A stretch of 64,000 nt of DNA from Torreya grandis (Eukaryota > Streptophyta > Pinopsida > Cupressales > Taxaceae): contig JARHVA010006307.1 in NCBI GenBank assembly GCA_037957365.1, positions 330,001-394,000 of the forward strand, read 5' to 3'. The notes beneath the pieces are model-generated. The model was not told the DNA's origin. It made no database searches and was given only the letters and a program-made list of their open reading frames with translations. Both the position numbers and the translations under genes were made by a program. Positions 54,561 through 64,000 of the stretch are shown here, one piece after another (the first letter of the stretch is position 1; every line of letters begins with the position of its first letter).

Positions 54561-55871
54561 GTCTGTAGACACCAATATTGTGTCAACTCCCCCTTGGTCC
54601 CCTTATAACACTTACACACCTTATTAATTTAAAATAAAATACTTATTTTAAATTAATGACATCACCCTAGACACCTCACCATGACACCTCACCTAGACAC
54701 CTCGCCCTAAGACCATTTCCTATCCTATGAGTCACCCTGAGACTAGGTCATCTACCCATGACCTAGTGTCACTCCATTCCAACCTCCTAACTAACTCTCG
54801 TGACTAATAAACCTATCCTTTGACCATTCTCCAATGGAAAATGCACTTGGTAGATGGAGAATGAGCAAAGGGCTAAAAATAGCCCTTTTACCCATTCTCT
54901 AGCCACTGATGTCAGTCAAATGTTAGCTGATGCTGGCGGGATCACCGATGTCGGTTACTTAAACTGGGTTCTAACCTTGAGCTAGGGTCTAATCACTTAT
55001 CCCAAATTCTTCCTCCCAAACTCTGAGACATTGACGCACACACTCTAAGACCAAACATCAGACTTCAACTAATGCTCTCCTGGCTACATAAACTCTGCAC
55101 AAGTGACTCCAGATTGGATTAGAACATTGCACGAGGGATTTGACATCAGCCACAACAGGAATACGTGTTCTAACACCCTTGGTTCTTCTAACAGAGATAA
55201 GTATTATTCTATATTATTTCAGTAATTTAGAATACATTAGTAATTAGTTTCTATTTACTATTTCTAAATACTATCAACCAAACCTGACTTCCTATGTAGA
55301 AAGGCTGAAAAGCCTTCCTTCTATTCTTATCCTCTTTTTACACCTATCCCTGACCTTTGCCACTCTCAAACCCTATTCACTATCTTACAATCCTGCACAG
55401 ACCCTTAAACTCCCAGACTCCTCTATCGACCACAGACATACCCTGAAACCCATCCAAGGCCCACTGCCCCTACCGACATCGGTAACATAACCGACGTCGG
55501 CATATTTACCAATCGATGTTGGTAGGACTATCAATCTCAGTGACTGTGATAAACTGATTGCAGAGAATAGGTACACGTTGTCTACTTTCTCTTTCTTAGT
55601 ATTTCATTATTTCTCTTTATACAACACTCTTTTTGTCAAATAGTGGACTGTCATCCCTCACGGAGCTTTATGCTTCTGGGACCGAGCATTGCTTGGCAGT
55701 CCACCATATCTTTATCTAAAACTCTCTTTGTTTAAGTCTTATTCTTATGTACAGGTGTCTTCCTCCATAGCCAAAGAAGAGCTCCTAAAATGCTTGGATA
55801 CATTGTGTAACTTAATTTGGGTATCAATCAAACCCCTAACCCTTAACTTTAGTTTCTTCTTCTTCTGAATG
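54561..55871. mobile_element. 1.3-kb LTR-like block inserted in ORF3
   Basis: The coiled-coil frame breaks off after CAATTAG (54554-54560) and resumes after CAATTAG (55872-55878), so 1,311 bp plus a 7-bp duplication were gained. The block has no frame. It carries CCGACGTCGG-type palindromes (about 54940, 55474, 55491, 55508) and a hairpin (55643-55650 with 55697-55704). It looks like a solo LTR related to the copia LTRs. Canonical ends do not fit perfectly: TGTAGACACC starts three bases inside, and the right end could be ATGCA. The family is not established. Confidence 0.6.
55643..55704. other. Hairpin in the inserted block
   Basis: GTGGACTG at 55643-55650 pairs with CAGTCCAC at 55697-55704 around a 46-base loop. 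LTRs often carry such structures near the polyadenylation region. Confidence 0.5.
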
Positions 55872-56280
55872 CAATTAGCAAAAACGTAGAGAAACAAGGT
55901 CTTCCTTCTCTATTTCATAATGACAATACCATGCTGATGGTAGAATAAATTAAACCATTGCTATTGGCCAAACAAAATGATCAAATAATTTTCCAAGATC
56001 TCAAGGATGATTCATCAGTCCCTGAAATAGTTGTCTTGGTTCCTGTTTCCCAACTTGAATTTAAATTGAAGGCTACTGTTCAAGTTTGCAAAAAATTTCA
56101 CACAAGGATATCATTAACCTTGATTTAGCCTTCAATGAATTATAGAACAAGCAGGGGTTATCTGATGAAGAGTGGTCTGCCTACCAGACAACATTGTGGA
56201 AGTTGTGATTTTGAATTTTTGATCCAGCGGGAGTCATGTTTTTGAGCAAGCCCAAAAGTCCTCGAGGTCAATTTACTTTA

Positions 56281-58493
56281 TGTTGCATTCTATTTTTTGA
56301 TCGTGCACTGCAAATTTTTTCTTTCGTAATTTTTTGTCCAAGATGGTGAAGTCATGAAATAGAGCATGGGCTCTGTTTCCTTTTTGATTAATTTTTGCCT
56401 AAGTTTTGAAGTCGAGCAAAAGTTGACAAGTGTCATTGTTCAAGGTATACTTTCTCAAGGAAACTACCAAGTGTCATCATCTGAGGTACCTTTCATATTT
56501 TCTATGAGTTGGTCGGAATGTGCCATGTATCTCACAGTGACTCAGTGGAACGTGCCAAGTGTCAGCATCCATAGTTACATATCGGCACCCATAATTTATC
56601 TCTTTGTAGTGAAAGGATTTCAAAAGGCTAAGTATCAAGATCAGGTGGAAAGTGCCAAGTGGTAATAGTGGAAGGTCTCAGAGTTGTTTTTCTAAAAGTG
56701 ATGGAAGTTGCCACGTATCCTAGCTGAGACAAAGCAGAAGTCACCACATGTCAGCATTCAAAATATTTTTGGTTTAATGCCTTGGTTAAATTTTTGGTTC
56801 AAAGCCCTGGTTCATTTTTTTTTGGTTCAATACCTCAGTTTTTGTGTAAGCAACACGTAGCATTGAACCATTTTTTGGTTTAATTGGTTGATTTAATAGC
56901 TTAGTACAATCGGGTAGTTCAAAGGAGCATCCAAAAAAACCAAAGGGGTCAAGTGCCCTTTCAAAAGGTAGTAAGGCACAATTAAACCTTTCAAGCAGAG
57001 GCTGCCAAGTGTTATCTATTGAGCCCCTTTCTACCCCATCCCTAGAATAAGTAGAAGACACCACGTATCTTCCCAGAAGCATCAGAAGCTACCGCATATC
57101 ACCATCTAAAAGATCTTCATGTTTCAGTGCTAAAAAAGACTATGATGGGTCCCAGGTTTTAGTTCTAAAAATATGTGAAAGCTACCAAGTGTCGCCACCT
57201 GTAGGAGCCTAACATGTGCCCCAAACATTTTCATAGTATAGCTAAAGAACAGTGGAGATTTCCATGTGTCCTTTATTGAAGCAAGTAGGGATCGACACCT
57301 GTCCCTGTGTTCCTTTTAAATTTACTTAGGTAAGAGATGCTATGGGTCTTATTTTCTTTCAAGCTATTGAGGTTTCAAGGAAGTGGATGGTGACAAGTGT
57401 CAAAGGTGGAACAATCCTGAGCCAAGACACAAAAGAGTATAAGTTATGAGGAAAATGCCAAGTGTCTTTGATAGTTGTTGTGGAACATGACAAGTGTCAT
57501 CTTCCAGTGTCTCTTGAAGTAATAAGAAGATTTTTATGGAATTGACTAAGTGTCCTCTTTTATTTAATAGAATAGTGTGTCTTGTGTATCTATTTTAGCA
57601 AGTGAACTGTAGGGAAATAGACCATTTTAGAATCTAAGAACTATCCTCTGATAGACACTTCCAGCTCAGTTAGAGTTCAATTTGGGCTGTAAGTTTGGGA
57701 ATGCATGGACAATCTGGAGGGAATCCAAGGTCAGGATCAAGAGAAGGAAGAGACAAAGAGGGAAGCTCAGTGGGAGTTATTTCCAATAGATGGAGAAGTT
57801 CATCGGGTAGATATTTGGGGCCTGCAAACATTGAAAGTGCCATCTGTTTGTCCCCTATGAGATAAAGGTAGAATGGACAGTTGCACGGTGAAGTAGGTGA
57901 TGGAATGAGAGATCTGAGGCTATAAAGAGGAGTATGGGGATCACCAAAAAAGGATTAGATACTAGGAGAGATAATAACTTCTAAAAAATTTATTGTCAAG
58001 AGTTTTAGACATTCTAAAGCTGTGATTAGGAGTATCATTTGCCTTTATTCTATTTTCTTAAGTTGTAAAGTTTATGTAACTATGCCCTTTATGTGGCTAG
58101 AGAATTAATGAGAAGATAGAGTTTTTTTCCTTTGTTGATGTTTCCTGTGTCATTTACAAAAGTAGTCTAAGCTGCGAGCCTCTATTTCTATTGTTTCTAT
58201 CTTTTACATTGATCATGCCTTGTCTTCTCTTTAATGTAATTGAATCTTGCATATAGTTTCGCTGTGATTAGGAATAAGGATCAAAATTACATTCAAGTGC
58301 ATTGCCATAGTTAGATTTTCTTTCTTTGAATTTGAGTTTTTGTTTAAAGTTCTATCCCTTTTCCCCCCAACATTTGATATAAAGAAGAGACCAGCTTCTT
58401 AAAAATCTGGAGGTTGTCTCAAGTCGCATGTCCCACATCTTGAAACTTCCCATTGTTGGTGTCTAAAACAAAGCAAAATTTTAAACATCAACA
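56281..58493 (+). repeat. 3' LTR of the gypsy element
   Basis: 2,213 bp, TGTTGCATTC...CATCAACA, colinear with 42409-44644. It retains the TATAAAG at 57921 and the GCCA(C/A)GTGTC-like motif array. The sequence just left of it (to 56280) is not a clear polypurine tract; the nearest purine-rich stretch is CAGCGGGAG near 56230. Confidence 0.9.
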
Positions 58494-58636
58494 CTAACCA
58501 CACATATTCCAATAAAATTAAATCAAATTTTTATTCCTTTAACCTATCATATCATGCCTTAAAATTTTATCACACTACACTGCATGCTTACCCTTGTCCA
58601 TGTACGCAATGTTGGAAACACGTAAATAAAAGGGAA

Positions 58637-59020
58637 ACTAACTATGTATCTCCTAAAATATACCTTGAATGGTATTGTAGTATCTTCATGGATACCTTGA
58701 AGGTATATCCTAAGAGATACCTTTCAAACATGCATAAAGTTACCATTAAAGGTATTATAAAGCCCTCTAAGTTATCTCATAAAGCCATCTAAGTTATCTC
58801 ATAAGAGATATATTTAAATACAATTCCAATCATGTGTATTTTCAAGGTATCTACTAGGATACCCATTGAAGGTAATAAAAACACATGTTTGAAAGTATCT
58901 CCTATGAGATAATTTATACCTTAAAAACATGCATTAGGGTACACTGAAAGGTATGAAAAATACCTTCAAGGTATCTCCTCAGAGATACTTGAAATAAAAT
59001 TCTAATCATGTGTATGTTGA
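58637..59020. repeat. Palindromic repeat, third locus
   Basis: At least five diverged dyads of the AAGGTATCTCCT family (about 58643, 58700, 58791, 58844, 58968) and partial ones between. They are embedded in 'tttcaaacatgcat' and 'aattcta.tcatgtgtat.tt.aaggtat' also seen at 40.6-40.9 kb. It begins 143 bp right of the gypsy element. Confidence 0.8.
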
Positions 59021-59029
59021 AGGAATGTT

Positions 59030-59890
59030 AGAATAGTTTCCTAAAAATTCTCCAAAACATGCAAATTACAGGTATAGCTTGCACAAAAAGAAGCAAAAAA
59101 GAATCATAATATCATGAGTAAATTTATATAATCTTCAATTTTATACATATCAATAAATATAAAGACAAACTAACATGGTGTTAATAATTATGGATCATAA
59201 ACAACATAGTACAAAATAGAACAATCTAAAATAAAATAGAGTAAAAACTACACATTATGCATAGGTAAAAGAATCTTACGAAAACAATAAAAAAACTAAT
59301 ATATTAATCTCTATCACACACCAAAAAAATATTAAATTACATTAGAGAACTATATATATATTTTGACATGGTTCTGTCTCTTCACATTAAAGCTTTCCAA
59401 CATGCAGAAAGAAAAGTGTCATGTCATTCTTATATCTATCACTTGGCTAACAAGGTCAAAGACATACAAAATATCATATAGATGATAAAATGATACCCTA
59501 AACACATGTCACTACTCCATTTCTAACACTTTCATGAGCATAAACTATTATTTCATCTTGAGATAAAATCTAAACTATGATCTCAGCTAAAGATGGAAAA
59601 GATTAACCTTCCACAAAAGTGGCATTAATTGCTGTAGGTGTCATTTAACAGTTTAAACCCTTGGTACCCTACTTAGCCTCAATTTTGTGTTTTCAAATAA
59701 GTAACATACTTTCCTATGGCCATTTTTAATTTTATATAGACTATCATAACTAGGTGGCCATCCAGGCTAGGGGTATTAAACCAACCTAGACTCACTTTGA
59801 ATGCTTATGACTATGTTACAAAGCAATTTTTTTCTTAAACTACAAAACTTGAATTACACATTTACCTAATATGGAGGTTATGATGAATTT
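59030..59890. other. AT-rich spacer, no gene seen
   Basis: No sustained frame and no repeat was recognised. Confidence 0.4.
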
Positions 59891-59899
59891 TGGATAGGT

Positions 59900-62800
59900 A
59901 TTTATGTAGGTTGTGGATGCCCAGACTACACCTTTATATCTAGCTTTCTCTTTTGCAAAATTGTTTATATTCCCGTGGTGGAATGAAGTTAGGTTCATCT
60001 ATGATATGCACAATAGCTGGTTCAAACTGTGAGAGTTCATGCTTGAGAATTTTCAAATTATCAAGTACTTCTCTCACCATGGTAATAAAAACACATAGTG
60101 GAATATGAATGACCATCAAATTGTGTACATTTAATTCTTTTTCAATGATAAGGAAGTCTCTAGCATTTGATAGCTTAAGCTAGATATCTGACACAATATC
60201 ATCCAATCTATCTACAATCCTTTGGGCTTGAATAGCTACAAATGTGTTGAACATTATCTAATTTTTCCAAACTTGGAGATTTTTCATCATGGTATCCTTG
60301 GCATCTAAAAACTTTTGAAATGTGTCATTCAGTGTTTCCCCAATAGCCATTCGATCATTCAATACAACTTTAGCTTTATCCACCATTGCAAACTCTAGTT
60401 TAGTAGAATCTAAGGATTTGTCAAGGTGCTTCTTCCAATCAAGAATTCCTTATGAAATCTACTTACCCTGATGCATAAATATATCTAGGACCTATAAATA
60501 TTCCTCCATAAGTTCACAAATGCATTCTATCTTAGTGTGGATAGCCTACCCTTGGGTGCAAAGTTTATATGCACTCACCCAATCCTTTGTTAGCCAAGTC
60601 AGCAATGTATTGAGTTTTTTGTCCTTGGAAATTACTTGATCACCAAGGACTTATGAAAACCATAGTACAACAAGAGACATCGATGAGCTGCCTAACCTCA
60701 ACAATTTTATTTTTTGCTTCTACTTTTGCATCATGCAGATAAAAAATAATATGTTCTAAGTCTGAAGCCTTTTGTGTAATGGATTTTTGGAATGCATATG
60801 CTCCTTTAATTTGCATAGATAATAACAACTGAAAAACATCCAAAGATGTCTCCATGGAAGTGGAAGCAAGTACAGTGGATGTCATTCAAACTATGGTAGG
60901 AGATGGCATAAATTGAGCTAATGAAAGCAATAAAGTATTATGACAAGATGATGTGGTAGGGACATCCCACAACCATTGGGTAGAGGGGAGATACTTAGAT
61001 AGTGAAGTCTCCTTTGGTGTACTTGATTAGGTTGTATCTTTATGAGAAGCTCATTTTTTGCTAGCTTACACCTCTACCTCTACTTTCACCTCTTCATACT
61101 TGTGTACTACCTCCTGGTGATCCCGTATCTTCCTTTCAACTTCTTCTTCCTTGGCTTTCTTGCTTTTTGCCTGAGCTTTTTTAGCCTTCTTCCAGACTTC
61201 TTTTGTTGTTCATCTTCTTCAATGTGATTTTTATCTTGTTATTATTATGCATGTTGAGATTTTTTCATAGATACTTTTTTTGTAGCATATTTATTCTTTA
61301 TTCTTATTTGATTTTCTCTTTTTCCTCTCTTCATTCTTTGTAGCCTCCTCCTCATGATCCATGGTATTTTTCATAACATCCATTTATTTTGTTAGATATA
61401 ACATAGTGGTATTTGGGGATCCCTCCATTAAATATATATCATCTATTTCCATATTATATTGTGAGTGCTCTGAAGACTTAGATTCAATAACCACACCTCT
61501 ATGTACAAAAATCTTTGTCAACTTGACCGAAGGGACATGTGTATCCTTGTGCCCTTAGACTTCATCTGATGGGCAATAATTTTTATGGATATCTCTATAA
61601 AAGATACCATACATTTTAGTATAGTGGTTGAAGGCCTCACCCAATAATGAATACATTTTTTATGAATCAGTGGACATATTGAGCTCCCTTCCTCTGGTAG
61701 ATCTACAAACTATGTAGATGATGAACCAACTTCTGGATCTTTTGAAATTTTTTTATCATAAGTTCATGTTGAGATTATTATTAGCCTATAGTATCCATAA
61801 TAATAGAGAGAGGGGGTTGAATAATGTCAAATTAAATGGTCACTACTTATATTATTATACACTTGATAAGTGCACACTACTTTCCAAAAACATAACTCTT
61901 TCTCCTCCTCTTTATCATAGACCTTTTTACCAATGTCTTCCATCATGCATTGAAGAACTTCCTATTCATCAACCTTAAAAATTATAAGATTGTACTCCTA
62001 AGCTATCCTTGGAACATATGGGTTATCCAAACAATAATTGAATTGCCTTGATATCTTTCTAGCTAGTGGTGAGGCTCTCTATGCAAGTCCCTTCTATTTG
62101 CATTTTTTTTTGTTATGGGGGAGCTAAAAACTATTGTGGTGAGGCTTGTGGTTGTGTAATTGGCTATGGTTGTTATTTATCTTGATCATGTTATTATGCA
62201 CCTAGAGGGATGGTTTGGATAGGATACACTAACATCATGACTAGGTCTCTCTACCTCCATACTTTTGCTTGTACTTAAACCATTGTGATGAAAAAAGGCA
62301 TTGGAGTTATAGTTGGCATGGCCAATTCATGCACCTTGATTTGAATACCATTGTACAACTTGGTAACCGATGTATGATACCCAAATATTGCATGACATCT
62401 TATAAAATTTGAGGGTGTGACCTGATCAAAGTGAGAGCCTTAAGCCACCATGTGTTAAATTTCCCCCATTGCTCATAATATTGCCTTGTCTTAGTCTAAG
62501 TGATGCCTATGAGGGAAGTAGTAGGCCAAAAAATTATAGTAACATTAACTTAGCCCATTGGGGGCTTATGTTAGGTGAGGCATAACAATAAAACTACAAA
62601 CTAATATTGAATTTTTTTAGTGTAGTGCTTTTTCCCACTGAGTTTTGCCTACTTGATCGTATGGCCATTCTATGTTATTTAAGCTTCCTTAGGTTAGTTA
62701 TAAAGGGTCCATAGGCTAATTATATTTAATTTTGATTAGTTAATTATGAAAATTAAGGGATTACTCTTATTACCCTAATTTTACCTATATGTACCCCACT

Positions 62801-63110
62801 TTTCCTTTTTGGAAGGTAAATGAAGAATTCAATTGCATCATTTTGGATTTCATAGCTTATTGCACATATCATGTGTTTTCTAGAGATCTCACACTACCGC
62901 ACAAGATTCAAATTAATTGTATAAAAATACTTAGAGATATTGGAAAACTCTTTCATGGTACCAAAGTTATCATGACAGTCTCATGCATTAGACTCCCTAG
63001 TAAGATCCTCTATGCATTTACCTTGTTGGTTTTTCTTCTGTCTTGGCCACCATTTTTGACCTTGGAGGCATTTTCTTAATCTACCTCAGAGTTCATGTCA
63101 AAATGCCTTT
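59900..63110 (-). pseudogene. Coiled-coil ORF remnant, ORF3-like C-terminal half (copy E)
   Basis: Minus-strand coding remnant. The clearest open stretch is 60885-60640, with LEHIIFYLHDAKVEAKNKIVEV. Upstream (61000-61250) is a Lys/Glu-rich run (KKAKEEEVERKIRDHQEVV), and downstream (59900-60400) more heptad-like sequence (LDNLKILKHELSQFEPAIVH). The order basic/acidic run, then coiled coil, resembles the C-terminal half of gypsy ORF3 (53.5-54.5 kb). No N-terminal ORF3 motif was found with certainty, so the relationship is inferred. Many stops; no pol domain nearby. Confidence 0.45.
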
Positions 63111-63239
63111 GATGAAAAATATATTTACATATTTTTTAAATATTTTTGAGATCTAAAATGGGATGTTATTATTTTTTGAGAAACTTCATAGATTTTCCAA
63201 AAAATTAACTTCTTCCATCTAGTCGTATGATTGTACTAA

Positions 63240-63950
63240 TGAAGTAATCAAGCTTGCAAACCCCAATTTACTCTGTAGAGCAAATCAAGTTTTTGGTGAG
63301 TTATTACTTGAATTCATAGACTAAATTAGGTTTTTAGTGAGCTCTTACTTACCTCAAGACCAAAATGGGTTTTTAACACTACTCAACTTATAAGTAATCA
63401 TGCTTCTGAACCTTGACAACTTATTTGTAAGGCCCATTCAAGTTTTCTAAGGGTAACTACTTATTACTCATTTACTTTTTAAGTAATGCAGTTATAAGAG
63501 TATGAAGTAGTCCAGGTCTAAGAACCTAATTTATATTAAGCAAGACACATTCAGGTTTGTGGAGGTCAACTAATTATTACTCATTACTTGCTTTATAAGT
63601 AATAAGTAAAGTTGTTCAAATAACCTAAAATACACTGAGGAGAAGTAATCAAGTTTCTCAGGGTCAACTACTTATATATTTTTATAAGTAATAAGTCATG
63701 CAGGTTGAAGAACACAAAATGCACTGAGGAAGACCAATCTGGGTTTTCCAAGGGTGATTACTCATTAATTATTACTTTTCAAGTAGTGTAGCTGGGAAAA
63801 CCTGAAGTCAAGCAGCTGGAAGAACCCAAATTACACTAGGAAACCCATTTAGGTTTTCAAAGAGATTTTAATCATTAATTTTTATAAGTAATGTAGCTAC
63901 AAGAACCCAAAGTCAAGAAACTGCACAAACCTGTGTGACGTTCAAGGAGG
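63240..63950. repeat. Diverged tandem repeat of about 105 bp
   Basis: A recurring block 'caggttttc.agggtcaactacttattactcat' followed by 'tttataagtaat' and 'gaacccaaa.tacactgaggaa' starts near 63439, 63552, 63650, 63739 and 63850 (steps 113, 98, 89, 111). Shorter relatives lie at 63287, 63328 and 63368. Small palindromes (TTACTT..AAGTAA) occur in most units. It may continue beyond the window. Confidence 0.75.
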
Positions 63951-64000
63951 CATCAAATTTTAGGTGAAAGGTAATGAATAAATAGAGTTAAGTTATTTCC

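Larger units (their letters stand above)
51140..56208 (+). pseudogene. Post-integrase ORF3, broken, split by an insertion
   Basis: About 1,250 codons without the insertion at 54561-55871. From an ATG at 51140: KSYALGPAQS, ADGIMDPIL, FIVPAVHSCPNLVKLCVDW and ILSMMALIFGM. Then HTIIRVHGFCGEPILLPK and a 124-codon open stretch (52288-52662). A Ser/Pro-rich acidic region (52900-53400) with TPKKWRRVQF, a Lys/Glu-rich run and a coiled coil (53760-54560) follow. The end is DEEWSAYQTTLWKL before TGA (56206-56208). No signal peptide or membrane segment was recognised, so an envelope protein is unlikely despite the position. Homologous frames occur at 39.5-41.7 and 2.7-5.8 kb. Function unknown. Of 13 stops in the coiled coil, 10 are TAG. 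Confidence 0.72.
42409..58493 (+). mobile_element. Large Ty3/gypsy LTR retrotransposon, decayed
   Basis: A 16.1-kb plus-strand element with LTRs 42409-44644 and 56281-58493, primer-binding site at 44650, gag, protease, extra RNase H, reverse transcriptase, RNase H, integrase and a post-integrase ORF3. Gag through reverse transcriptase lie in one frame, broken by stops. One frameshift falls within RNase H (about 49015-49050). The LTRs differ at roughly 10% of positions in the part I compared, mostly transitions. A 1.3-kb block (54561-55871) is inserted in ORF3. The tRNA-Asp-like primer site, extra RNase H and size suggest a Tat-type lineage; this is an inference. No clear target-site duplication (ctcta versus ctaac) was found. 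Confidence 0.9.

Noticed and set aside
51140..56208. Envelope protein as the identity of ORF3
   Set aside because: The position after integrase fits, but I see no signal peptide, cleavage site or membrane anchor, and the C-terminal half is a long coiled coil. Left as unknown.

Overview
The window looks like intergenic DNA from a large, AT-rich land-plant genome. It is built almost entirely from LTR retrotransposons, decayed retrotransposon coding sequence, satellites and microsatellites. I see no convincing host gene, tRNA or rRNA gene. The density of old nested elements and a very large Ty3/gypsy element suit a giant genome such as a gymnosperm's. That placement is an inference; nothing in the window proves it.

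Layout. 0.4-2.6 kb: a complete non-autonomous element on the minus strand, with two 953-bp LTRs, a 5-bp target-site duplication (TAAGT) and only 283 bp between the LTRs. 2.7-5.8 kb (minus): a broken copy of a large retrotransposon reading frame, here called ORF3. 6.8-8.2 kb: a tandem array of about 183 bp per unit, each unit carrying two 24-bp palindromes. 8.4-9.15 kb: long TA/TG microsatellites. 9.8-13.0 kb and 23.2-27.6 kb: two decayed 3' halves of one LTR-element family, each ending in a recognisable LTR. 13.6-14.1 kb: a 125-bp tandem repeat. 14.6-21.2 kb and 28.5-30 kb: a mosaic of low-copy repeats with gag-like fragments.

32.7-38.6 kb: a young Ty1/copia element on the minus strand with an unbroken 1,356-codon gag-pol frame. 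Its outer left LTR end is truncated, and 227-bp copies of the target sequence flank it. 39.5-41.7 kb (minus): another broken ORF3. 42.4-58.5 kb: a large decayed Ty3/gypsy element with 2.2-kb LTRs and the order gag, protease, extra RNase H, reverse transcriptase, RNase H, integrase, then a long post-integrase ORF3. ORF3 is itself split by a 1.3-kb insertion. 58.6-59.0 kb: more of the palindromic repeat. 59.9-63.1 kb (minus): a coiled-coil region resembling the C-terminal half of ORF3. 63.2-63.95 kb: a diverged tandem repeat of about 105 bp.

How the parts relate. The 0.4-2.6 kb element is a coding-less relative of the copia element. The two share the primer-binding type, the 5' leader, an identical 18-bp polypurine end, the start of the LTR and clusters of a CCGACGTCGG palindrome. 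The copia element is therefore a plausible helper for it. ORF3 can be recognised clearly in three places (copies at about 4, 40 and 53 kb) and more weakly in two others. Most decay in the old copies is C-to-T type and creates mainly TAG stops, as expected after long methylation-mediated silencing.
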